NCBI GenBank assembly: GCA_031388585.1
Contig: JANMRU010000275.1
Span: 1-6,954, forward strand
Reading direction: 5' to 3'
Origin: PCC-6802 sp031388585
GTDB taxonomy: Bacteria > Cyanobacteriota > Cyanobacteriia > Pseudanabaenales > Pseudanabaenaceae
DNA length: 6,954 nucleotides
Shown here: positions 1 through 5,803 of the stretch, one piece after another
Position numbering within the stretch: position 1 is the stretch's first letter
Layout: each line of letters starts with the position of its first letter
The notes under the pieces: model-generated
Databases searched by the model: none
What the model was told of the DNA's origin: nothing
The model's input: the letters and a program-made list of their open reading frames with translations, nothing else
Translations under genes and position numbers: made by a program

Positions 1-1
1 C

Positions 2-208
2 GACGCGGGGCGCAGGGCCGAGGCTCTCAAACACTATGACGATCTGATCGTGCTTCTGAAGCGCGAGCTCAACACCGAACCGGATGCTGCCACGAAGGCA
101 CTGGTCACCGAACTGCGTGGCGGACAGCTGGCCGTCAAGACCGCGCCCCTAAAGGAGATCGACAGTTCAATTCTGCCGCTGCCGGACCGGCCATCGATTG
201 CGGTGCTG
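2..208 (+). CDS. BTAD-domain regulator / cyclase-like protein, internal fragment (foreign DNA)
   Basis: Frame 2 is open from the window edge and reads DAGRRAEALKHYDDLIVLLK, then RELNTEPDAATKALVTEL, and ends LPLPDRPSIAVL. The first part is the helical-repeat pattern of a bacterial transcriptional activation domain (BTAD, as in AfsR/SARP-type and adenylate-cyclase-like proteins). The phrase LPLPD(K/R)PSIAVL normally continues PF and opens the following region in rhizobial cyclase/TPR-like proteins; I know this from the family. Here the match stops at the Leu codon ending at 208 and the frame then runs antisense through a cyanobacterial gene. Both ends are therefore missing and no start codon is visible. 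Base composition is about 63% GC, clearly richer than the rest, and there is no HIP1 site. The fragment probably comes from an alphaproteobacterium and is present through chimeric assembly. Its identity as a BTAD fragment is fairly sure; its function cannot be inferred from so little. Confidence 0.7.
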
Positions 209-630
209 TTTTCCATGCGAGTAGCAATCGCTTTAAATTGTTCCTTGGAGAGCTCTGAGCCTTTGCCACCGAGGCTTCCTGGTAGTTGGTTTTTATCGAT
301 TTCTTCGTCTTCGGGAATCTGCGCTATAAACAATTCTGAATCTGGAGGAGTAGAAGTGCTAGTAATCAAAGCTACTCTAATACCACCGATTTTCGCTCCA
401 AAGGTGCCTTTGGAGCCACCAGGAATACTGTAGTCTAAGATGCTTTTGGCGATCGCCTCCGCCCGTTGAGGGTCAGTTGCGCTATCCAAAGCTTTAGCGC
501 CTAAACCTGTTAAACCTGCACCAACTAGCAGTGCGCCACCCACCGAAATCGCTAGGAACTCCCACCAGCTGGCAGTATGTTGAGCAGCAGGTGAAGTTTT
601 ATCTTTGTTTAGATCGTTGAAATTGAGCAT
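209..630 (-). CDS. Small single-pass membrane protein, 3' end lost at chimeric junction
   Basis: The gene starts at the ATG at 630-628 (MLNFNDLNKDKTSPAAQ) and about 140 codons are intact before the foreign sequence begins. Residues about 22-46 (WWEFLAISVGGALLVGAGLTGLGAK) are one hydrophobic segment followed by a charged linker. Residues about 60-105 form a compact region containing GTFGAKIGGIRVALI, and an acidic stretch EDEEID lies at 107-112. I recognise no named family; it resembles conserved cyanobacterial proteins of unknown function, anchored in a membrane with the C-terminal part in one soluble compartment. The start lies 8 nt after the stop of the upstream P-type ATPase, with a weak ribosome site (TTAAGAAA), so the two are almost certainly one transcript and perhaps translationally coupled. 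The longer open frame back to 741 lies inside the ATPase gene and is not the start. The true C-terminus is unknown. Confidence 0.7.
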
Positions 631-638
631 GATATTTC

Positions 639-3110
639 TTAACCAAGATCGATGCCTAGGAAGCGATCGAGAAAGCGGGTACGCCAAACAAAGCGCAGAA
701 TCAGACACCACTCTAACGCAATTAGACCAATATACAGACAATCATTCACAGTCAAGGGTGCTAGCTCAAAGAAACTGCGCAAAGCGGGAATGGCAAGAAT
801 GGCAAAGTATCCAGCTGCTAAAAATATGGCGGTCAAAGAATAACGCCAATCGCCGCTTAGGGGTTCACCACCTACCCAAGCTGTTGTGGGAGGTTTCAGG
901 AAAGCCACTAAAAACAACTGACACAGGACGAGAATAGTCACCAGAGCGGTACGCGGTACAGCGTAGTCAATCTGCGTCAGATCTGCATCTGGGGGTAAAT
1001 CTATCACTGCACTCACGAAATAGAACAGGTAGACGAGTAACGAGACTAGGGTTAGGGTTAAAGTTGCAGGCATCGTGAAATGGAGCATAGCCCTTACCAT
1101 ACTACGCTGGGGTAAATTACCTGGTTTTGCCCAGATCGGAATGCAGACCGTGGGTAACCCAACACCAATCAGCGATACGATCGCACTGTGCTTATTGACC
1201 AAAGGAAAACTATCCGACACAACGGCGGTTGAGAAAATCAAGAGCGTGACGCAGAATACCCTCACCATGAATAGTTTGAGTAAATCTTGGATTCCATTGC
1301 GAATGCGTTGCCCTTCGAGAAAAGTATGCGGCAGTGCACCAAATGAATCCTTGAGCAAAACAATATCAGCAACACCGCGTGTGGCTTTGCTGCCACTCTC
1401 CATCGCAATGCCCAGATTAGCTTGCTTGAGTGATAGCACATCGTTAACACCATCCCCAATCATGGCAACATAGTCGCCAGATTGCCGCAACATTTTGACT
1501 AATTTAGCCTTTTGCTCTGGAGCGATGCGCCCAAAGATTGTGTTGATCTGCGCTGCTTGCAGAAACTCTGAGTCGTCCATCTCGGCTAGCTCTGCACCAG
1601 ATACCACTCCAACTTCTGTATTTATACCTGCTTGCTTTGCTAGCGCTAGAACGGTTTGGGGATTGTCCCCAGAGATGATTTTGACTTCAATTCCAGCTTT
1701 TGCGAATCCATCAAGCGTGGCGCGCGCCTCTGGGCGGAGCTCATCGCTAAATACCACTATCCCTAATGGAATCATATGAGGTGGTAATTTTGGAATATCT
1801 ACATCATTATCCCAGATGACGATCTCGGGAGTATAGGCAAACAGCACGACACGCAGTCCCTGACTGGCATTAGTTGCAATCAGTTGTGTATCTTCGCGGC
1901 TGAGTAATACTGAGGCTTCTAACATTTCTGGTGCGCCCAGCACGTACATGCCTGGTGGGATGCCATTCTCATTTAAAATTGTGGCGCTCCACTTACGCGC
2001 TGATGAGAAGGGGATTTCGGCAACGGGCGATCGCACTTTGCCAGGACAAGCAAGCGCGATCGCTTCACTGGTTTTATTCAGAGAGCCAGTACTAGCGGCA
2101 ATGTCTCCTAGTTGAGATCGCAGCTCGGCTTCACTCATACCAATAGGATAGACAGACTGGAGATTAATCTGATTCGTTGTCAAAGTACCAGTCTTATCCA
2201 AACAGAGCACATTGACATTACTGAGTGACTCCACCGCATTTGCCTGCTGAATCAACACATCCTGGCCCACCATCTTGACTGCGCCCAAACCATAGGAGAG
2301 CGTAATTGCTAGGTATAAGCCAGCGGGAACTAAGCCGGCAATTACCGCTGCCCGTTGTACCACCTCATTGAGTGAGTAAGAGCGACTGAGGAAGCTAATG
2401 CCAAGCAAAATCCATAAAAAACAAGCTATGAGCATAAATACACGAATCACCAGATTAATCTCGCTTTGCAGCGGCGTATAAACCTGACGAAAGGCTCTTG
2501 CCCCCGTAACTAATTGATAAGCCAGCGTCTCTGCACCAACTTTCTGGGCTTCGTAGCAAGCATTACCACTAACGCAAAAACTACCAGAGTAAACAGGCTG
2601 GCCGTCGTATTTGGGAATCATATCTGACTCACCCGTAAGCAGTGATTCATCGACTTCCATCCTGCCATTACCGACGATCTGCCCATCAACCAGGATTTGA
2701 TCGCCCTGTTGCGCGACTAAAATATCACCCAACACGATTTCACTGGGATCGATTTGCTTTTCGATGCCCTCACGCATCACAGTTGCCTTGGGACGATGTA
2801 GTAGGGCAATTTCGTCGAGTTTTTGCTTTGCCCAAATCTCCTGGCAAATGTTTACTAATACGCCGCCAAAAATTACCACGACGACGATAATGCTGTCACT
2901 ATATCGTTGCAGCAAAATCATGAACATGCTAATCGCGAGAAAAACTCCATTAATAAAGGTGAATAGGTTCTCATTTAAAATTTGGGCATAGGAGCGACTG
3001 GTGGGGAGTTTAGCATCGTTGCCTTGTCCTGAGTTTCTAAGAGCGATCGCCTCGCTGTTAGTTAATCCTTTAAGAGGATTAGACATATGGCTAGCTAGTT
3101 CTCTGTTCAT
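639..3110 (-). CDS. CtpE-like P-type (HAD) cation-transporting ATPase
   Basis: Complete 823-residue P-type ATPase, an ATP-driven ion pump of the cell or thylakoid membrane. In order: N-terminal motif TSRSYAQILNENLFTFIN (37-54) before M1; M1 about 47-68 and M2 about 74-91; actuator domain with TGES at 159-162; M3 about 221-241; M4 with GLVPAGLY at 259-266; phosphorylation motif DKTGT with D305; nucleotide-binding domain with KWSA (373-376) and LGAPE (391-395); GDNPQT at 481-486; hinge GDGVND at 552-557; then six more hydrophobic segments to about 808, giving ten. The N-terminal phrase, VLGAPEML and GVNDVLSLKQA are typical of the subgroup containing mycobacterial CtpE, a calcium transporter. 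There are no N-terminal CXXC heavy-metal domains. Oddly, M4 has PAGL instead of PEGL and M6 lacks the usual Asp, so the transported ion is uncertain. The ATG at 3110 follows an AGAAAAAG ribosome site; the ATG at codon 9 has none. It heads a two-gene unit. Confidence 0.93.
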   Translation of the reverse strand: MNRELASHMSNPLKGLTNSEAIALRNSGQGNDAKLPTSRSYAQILNENLFTFINGVFLAISMFMILLQRYSDSIIVVVVIFGGVLVNICQEIWAKQKLDEIALLHRPKATVMREGIEKQIDPSEIVLGDILVAQQGDQILVDGQIVGNGRMEVDESLLTGESDMIPKYDGQPVYSGSFCVSGNACYEAQKVGAETLAYQLVTGARAFRQVYTPLQSEINLVIRVFMLIACFLWILLGISFLSRSYSLNEVVQRAAVIAGLVPAGLYLAITLSYGLGAVKMVGQDVLIQQANAVESLSNVNVLCLDKTGTLTTNQINLQSVYPIGMSEAELRSQLGDIAASTGSLNKTSEAIALACPGKVRSPVAEIPFSSARKWSATILNENGIPPGMYVLGAPEMLEASVLLSREDTQLIATNASQGLRVVLFAYTPEIVIWDNDVDIPKLPPHMIPLGIVVFSDELRPEARATLDGFAKAGIEVKIISGDNPQTVLALAKQAGINTEVGVVSGAELAEMDDSEFLQAAQINTIFGRIAPEQKAKLVKMLRQSGDYVAMIGDGVNDVLSLKQANLGIAMESGSKATRGVADIVLLKDSFGALPHTFLEGQRIRNGIQDLLKLFMVRVFCVTLLIFSTAVVSDSFPLVNKHSAIVSLIGVGLPTVCIPIWAKPGNLPQRSMVRAMLHFTMPATLTLTLVSLLVYLFYFVSAVIDLPPDADLTQIDYAVPRTALVTILVLCQLFLVAFLKPPTTAWVGGEPLSGDWRYSLTAIFLAAGYFAILAIPALRSFFELAPLTVNDCLYIGLIALEWCLILRFVWRTRFLDRFLGIDLG

Positions 3111-3144
3111 TGACTTTTTCTAAGACTTACCGCTTTTCTAGATA

Positions 3145-3173
3145 ACTATAAAATCTGTACCTCAAATCTGCAA
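3145..3173 (-). promoter_or_regulatory. Candidate sigma70-type promoter of the ATPase operon
   Basis: Read on the minus strand, TTGCAG (3173-3168) and TATAGT (3150-3145) are separated by exactly 17 nt. The -10 matches TATAAT at five of six positions and the -35 matches TTGACA at only three. The distance to the ATPase start codon at 3110 is about 35 nt, leaving a short leader. This is an inference from pattern only. Confidence 0.4.
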
Positions 3174-3206
3174 AAGTATCTACAGCGATCCTATATGAAT
3201 TGTAAG

Positions 3207-3257
3207 TTGGGGTGTGGGTCTGCGCCCCCAAGAAGGGGTAGAACCCCTTCCCCCCAA
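3207..3257. repeat. G/C-rich double hairpin, REP/MITE-like
   Basis: TTGGGG (3207-3212) can pair with CCCCAA at 3226-3231 or, alternatively, with CCCCAA at 3252-3257. Between these lies a perfect 7-bp stem, GAAGGGG-TAGAA-CCCCTTC (3232-3250). The composition (runs of G then C) stands out from the AT-rich surroundings. It sits between two divergent genes, so it is not at the 3' end of either and is unlikely to be a simple terminator. It looks like a copy of a short dispersed palindromic element such as many cyanobacteria carry; only one copy is present here, so the repeat status is inferred. Confidence 0.5.
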
Positions 3258-3276
3258 ATAAACCAAAGCTGATTGC

Positions 3277-3282
3277 TATATA
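3277..3282 (+). promoter_or_regulatory. Weak candidate -10 box for the HepT-like gene
   Basis: TGCTATATA (3274-3282) resembles an extended -10 element (TGn plus TATAAT-like TATATA), about 55 nt before the ATG at 3337. I see no -35 at the right distance, and the overlapping TATACT (3279-3284) is an equally possible -10. Offered only as the best candidate in this intergenic region. Confidence 0.22.
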
Positions 3283-3336
3283 CTAGTTACCTATCTAGAG
3301 CATGGTGTTTGGTGTGCAGGTAAGGATAAATTGTTG

Positions 3337-3690
3337 ATGGATACTACCAACGAAAAGCGGCTAGAAAGCCAGATTCAGGACATTCTAGAAGCGATCGATG
3401 TCACGGAATTATTTATTGATGGTATGGGTTTTGCTGACTTTAGTCAGGATCAGAAAACTATTTTTGCGGTCGAACGGTCTATGGGCATTATTGGTATAAC
3501 CGCCAAAAGATTACCTACAGACTTCATCGATCGCTATAGCGAGATCGACTGGCGCAATATTACAGGGCTGGGAGATAAGCTGACCTTTGGTATTTTCGAG
3601 GTCGATCTTTCAGTTTTATGGACTACAACTCAAGAAGAAATGCCCAAACTTAAAAAGTTAATGATGTCGTTGGTTAGTGCAGATACCTGA
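3337..3690 (+). CDS. HepT-like (DUF86) protein with degenerate active-site motif
   Basis: A 117-residue all-helical protein of the HepT/DUF86 family, whose best-known members are RNase-type toxins neutralised by AMPylation from a MntA nucleotidyltransferase. Family signatures visible are IQDILEAID near the N-terminus, the central IFAVERSMGIIGITAKRLP, then DWRNITGLGDKL and IFEVDLSVLW. In active members the last region reads about G-M-R-D-K-L-I-H-G-Y-F, the RX4HXY motif. Here the three key positions are G79, F84 and I86, so the Arg, His and Tyr (the AMP acceptor) are all absent. No MntA-like gene is next to it. The ATG at 3337 is chosen because AAGGA at 3322-3326 lies 10 nt upstream; two in-frame TTG codons directly before it are less likely. 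The stop lies 4 nt from the convergent PIN toxin's stop. It is probably catalytically inactive or repurposed; the family call is firm, the function is not. Confidence 0.82.
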   Translation: MDTTNEKRLESQIQDILEAIDVTELFIDGMGFADFSQDQKTIFAVERSMGIIGITAKRLPTDFIDRYSEIDWRNITGLGDKLTFGIFEVDLSVLWTTTQEEMPKLKKLMMSLVSADT

Positions 3691-3694
3691 TCAA

Positions 3695-4159
3695 TTAAAC
3701 GAGATCAAAAGGGTTAATCAGGGGAATTCCTGTTCCTGCAAAGTCGCGCACATTCCGTGTAACCAAGGTTAAGCTGCAGGTAAGTGCCGTTGCGGCAATC
3801 TGTTTATCCAGAGCATTTTGGGGATTGGGAACGCTCAATGTTCCCCAAACTTGCGCCTCAAGCACAGTGAAATCTAGAATATGGTCAGTGTACTCTTCTA
3901 AAACAGTCTGTACCCAAACTTCTAGAAGGTCTGCTTGGGGGCGATCGCCGCGATGCCTGATCTGCTCAACCCCGCGCTGCAGTTCACCAATGGTAATGAC
4001 ACTGAGATAGAGAGTGGCTTTCTGCTCGACGGATTGCTGAAAAAATACCAGAACGCCGTGATTCGCTTTGCTTTGTTTACGCATCTCACTAACGACGTTG
4101 GTGTCAATCAAATATTTGTCTGGCTGTATTATTCTGCACCCGCTCGAAGTCTGAGTCAT
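3695..4159 (-). CDS. PIN-domain toxin, VapC/FitB family
   Basis: Predicted Mg2+-dependent ribonuclease toxin of a type II toxin-antitoxin pair. From the ATG at 4159 it has 154 residues. The PIN acidic set is present: IDTN (D19), GEL (E59), ALDKQIAATAL (D118) and TRNVRDF (D139), and TRNVRDF is the usual sequence near the end of FitB/VapC proteins. It overlaps the end of the antitoxin gene by 56 nt, the expected antitoxin-then-toxin order. The start is uncertain. Close relatives typically begin M-K-Y-L-(I/L)-D-T-N, and here that position reads D-K-Y-L-I-D-T-N with no start codon. Options are ATG 4159 (used here, no clear ribosome site), ATG 4168, TTG 4111 (138 aa, just before the PIN core), or TTG 4195, which has AAGGAAG before it. 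All key residues are intact, so activity is plausible. Confidence 0.85.
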   Translation of the reverse strand: MTQTSSGCRIIQPDKYLIDTNVVSEMRKQSKANHGVLVFFQQSVEQKATLYLSVITIGELQRGVEQIRHRGDRPQADLLEVWVQTVLEEYTDHILDFTVLEAQVWGTLSVPNPQNALDKQIAATALTCSLTLVTRNVRDFAGTGIPLINPFDLV

Positions 4160-4337
4160 TGCCAACATTAGGGATTTGTCTGAGTACGTCCGCAAAAGAC
4201 TTCCTTTGCGGTTGCAACAATGTTTGTTCTAAGATTTTGCGGTGTTCAGCTTCGGCGCTTACCCCATGCTGACTTGCGCGCTTTTTGAGCGCTTTGACAA
4301 TGGTTTCATCAATGTTTCGGACAATTAAATTTGCCAT
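4104..4337 (-). CDS. FitA-like ribbon-helix-helix antitoxin
   Basis: A 77-residue protein. The N-terminus MANLIVRNIDETIVKALKKR supplies the beta strand and first helix of a ribbon-helix-helix (Arc/MetJ-like) DNA-binding dimer, and HGVSAEAEHRKILEQTL (24-40) is the conserved second-helix phrase of the FitA/StbC-type antitoxins that partner PIN toxins. The less ordered C-terminus (about 45-77, SFADVLRQIPNVGNDSDFER) is where such antitoxins bind and inhibit the toxin. It starts at the ATG at 4337-4335 with a GGAAA-type ribosome site upstream, and it ends inside the toxin gene. As in the family, it probably represses its own promoter, and a suitable repeated half-site lies directly upstream. Confidence 0.88.
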   Translation of the reverse strand: MANLIVRNIDETIVKALKKRASQHGVSAEAEHRKILEQTLLQPQRKSFADVLRQIPNVGNDSDFERVQNNTARQIFD

Positions 4338-4364
4338 AGACCATTTCCGTTTCGATGTGGTGGT

Positions 4365-4404
4365 ATATCATTAACTCTTTATTATGATAGCATTGATATC
4401 ATTA
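4365..4404 (-). promoter_or_regulatory. Candidate operator/promoter of the toxin-antitoxin pair
   Basis: The 9-mer ATATCATTA occurs at 4365-4373 and again at 4396-4404, exactly 31 bp apart (about three helical turns). The inverse half-site ATGATA lies between them at 4384-4389, forming an inverted repeat with TATCAT at 4397-4402. On the minus strand the central copy reads TATCAT, a fair -10 box (five of six). The cluster is 28 nt upstream of the antitoxin start, where a ribbon-helix-helix repressor would be expected to bind. Its outer edge includes the stop codon of the upstream transpeptidase gene. Confidence 0.5.
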
Positions 4405-5601
4405 GCGAATCACCCGCACAACAGTGGCATTCGATACCTTACTAAATAATTCCTTGATATCTTCGTTATACATGCGGATGCAGCCGTGGGATACAGCCTG
4501 GCCAACTGAACTGCGGTTAGGCGTACCGTGAAACCCTGACCAATCTTTGCCATTAGTCCAAAAGCCAATCCAGTACAGACCAAGTGGGTTATCAGGCGCA
4601 CCACTTTTGATCACATCGCCTGTAAATGGGTTTTTCCAGGCTGGTTTTTCGACCATTTGCCTAACTTTGTACATGCCTGTGGGAGTTTCCCATCCAGCAC
4701 GACCTACGGCGATCGCATAGCTTTTAAGTTTTTTGTTTCCCTGGAACGAAGTTACCTGTCGCTTGTTGAGGTTAATTTCTAGCAATGTGACTTGATTAAT
4801 GCTGAGGTTTTGTGATGTCGATGCATTGGCATTGGCATAGTTCACAGCAATCTTAGGTAGCTGTCCTTGGAAAGCAAGAGCCTGATAAATCAGTGCTGCT
4901 AACTCGCCGCGACTAATGGGGCGATTGGGGTTTAGGGTACTGGCATCGGGATAGTTAACCACTAATTTGCGATCGCTAAGGGCGGCAATTTGGTCTACGG
5001 CATATTTAGGGACTTCGGCTCCATCTGTATAGACCGACGTCAGAAATTGGCGATTATTGCGCTTGGGATTAATTGTAAGGTCTAAGCCGTTGGCGATCGC
5101 CACCAATACTTGCGATCTCGTTACATATTCATTTGGTAAAAAAGCTTGTCCCTGTCCTGACAAGAAACCACCTTCGTATGCCTTGGCGATCGCGGTGGCT
5201 GCCCAATGATTAGGGGGGACATCGGCAAACTGCACGGCATTACGATATTTGGCTTGATACGGGAATGTACGTTGCAGGATGACAGCAAATTGGGCGCGCG
5301 TCAGAGGATCATTAGGGCGAAATGTGCTACCAGAGGCTGCTGTAATTAAATTATGTGATGCTAAACCATGGATAAATGGTCGTGCCCAGTGGTTTCTGGT
5401 ATCAGAGAAATTAGAATTCTGAGTAATAGTGCCATTATCTAAGCGAATCGTTTGATTAGTATCGGTTATGGAACTGATTGTTGCAGATTGGATCGTGATC
5501 GCATTGCCTTGAGGCACGAATGCTATGACTGTACTAGTAACCGTTGCAGAGAATGCTCTGGATAACTGCGTGCGCCATGAAGAGCCTGCTAACTTTGCCA
5601 T
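4402..5601 (-). CDS. Secreted L,D-transpeptidase (YkuD) with three SLH domains
   Basis: Predicted cell-wall enzyme that cross-links or modifies peptidoglycan stem peptides outside the cytoplasmic membrane. The 399-residue product starts MAKLAGSSWRTQLSRAF, a signal-peptide-like N-terminus with Arg/Lys, a hydrophobic run ATVTSTVIAFV and a possible cleavage after GNA near residue 34. Three S-layer-homology repeats follow at about 65-113, 125-173 and 191-242, with the cores FSDTRNHWA, FADVPPNHWA and a diverged YTDGAEVPKYA. A linker leads to the YkuD domain (about 271-398), which has HGT at 358-360 and the catalytic SHGCIRM, with nucleophile C374. All catalytic residues are intact. The ATG at 5601 is preferred over an in-frame TTG at 5619 because it gives a compact signal peptide; neither has a good ribosome site. 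SLH domains bind secondary wall polymers or peptidoglycan and probably hold the enzyme at the wall. Confidence 0.92.
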   Translation of the reverse strand: MAKLAGSSWRTQLSRAFSATVTSTVIAFVPQGNAITIQSATISSITDTNQTIRLDNGTITQNSNFSDTRNHWARPFIHGLASHNLITAASGSTFRPNDPLTRAQFAVILQRTFPYQAKYRNAVQFADVPPNHWAATAIAKAYEGGFLSGQGQAFLPNEYVTRSQVLVAIANGLDLTINPKRNNRQFLTSVYTDGAEVPKYAVDQIAALSDRKLVVNYPDASTLNPNRPISRGELAALIYQALAFQGQLPKIAVNYANANASTSQNLSINQVTLLEINLNKRQVTSFQGNKKLKSYAIAVGRAGWETPTGMYKVRQMVEKPAWKNPFTGDVIKSGAPDNPLGLYWIGFWTNGKDWSGFHGTPNRSSVGQAVSHGCIRMYNEDIKELFSKVSNATVVRVIR

Positions 5602-5691
5602 GTCAGATATTGGGGTCAAGTTTTAAGCATTATGTATACCATAGTTATGCGTAACGATATCGCCGATTGAGTTCGTTGAGATTGTCTGAGT

Positions 5692-5721
5692 GCGATTGGC
5701 TCCGCCACGCAAGCTAACGCA
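5692..5721. repeat. 30-bp dispersed repeat, copy A
   Basis: First of two identical 30-bp units. It begins GCGATTGGCTCC and ends AAGCTAACGCA, with GCG and CGC near its two ends and an imperfect stem (GCGTTAGC against GCCAATCGC on the other strand). The sequence style matches short palindromic repeats that are abundant between genes in filamentous cyanobacteria; that comparison is from memory. Confidence 0.75.
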
Positions 5722-5773
5722 AATAAGCAAGCAAGACGAATCAGCTACATTTGTAAGTCCCGAAAATGGATCG

Positions 5774-5803
5774 GCGATTGGCTCCGCCACGCAAGCTAAC
5801 GCA
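5774..5803. repeat. 30-bp dispersed repeat, copy B
   Basis: Identical over all 30 bases to the unit at 5692-5721, in the same orientation and 82 bp downstream. The flanks diverge immediately on both sides (AATAAGC after copy A, TAGCTAAGC after copy B), so the repeated unit is sharply bounded. The 52-bp spacer shows no similar unit, which makes this a pair of insertions or a local duplication rather than a CRISPR-like array. Confidence 0.75.

Noticed and set aside
50..433. Plus-strand 127-codon open frame starting at GTG 50.
   Set aside because: It spans the chimeric junction; only the part up to 208 is real coding sequence and the remainder is antisense to the membrane protein.
3086..3097. 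CATATGGCTAGC, identical to the NdeI-NheI cloning junction of common expression vectors.
   Set aside because: It lies in the natural N-terminal codons of the ATPase, with no other vector sequence around it; chance is sufficient.
3688..3706. TGATC...GATCA inverted repeat between the convergent genes as a bidirectional terminator.
   Set aside because: A 5-bp AT-rich stem with a 9- or 10-base loop and no U tract is too weak.
5692..5803. Repeat-spacer-repeat pattern suggestive of a minimal CRISPR.
   Set aside because: Only two units, a spacer of 52 bp, no third degenerate unit, and no cas gene nearby; the unit looks like a dispersed cyanobacterial repeat.
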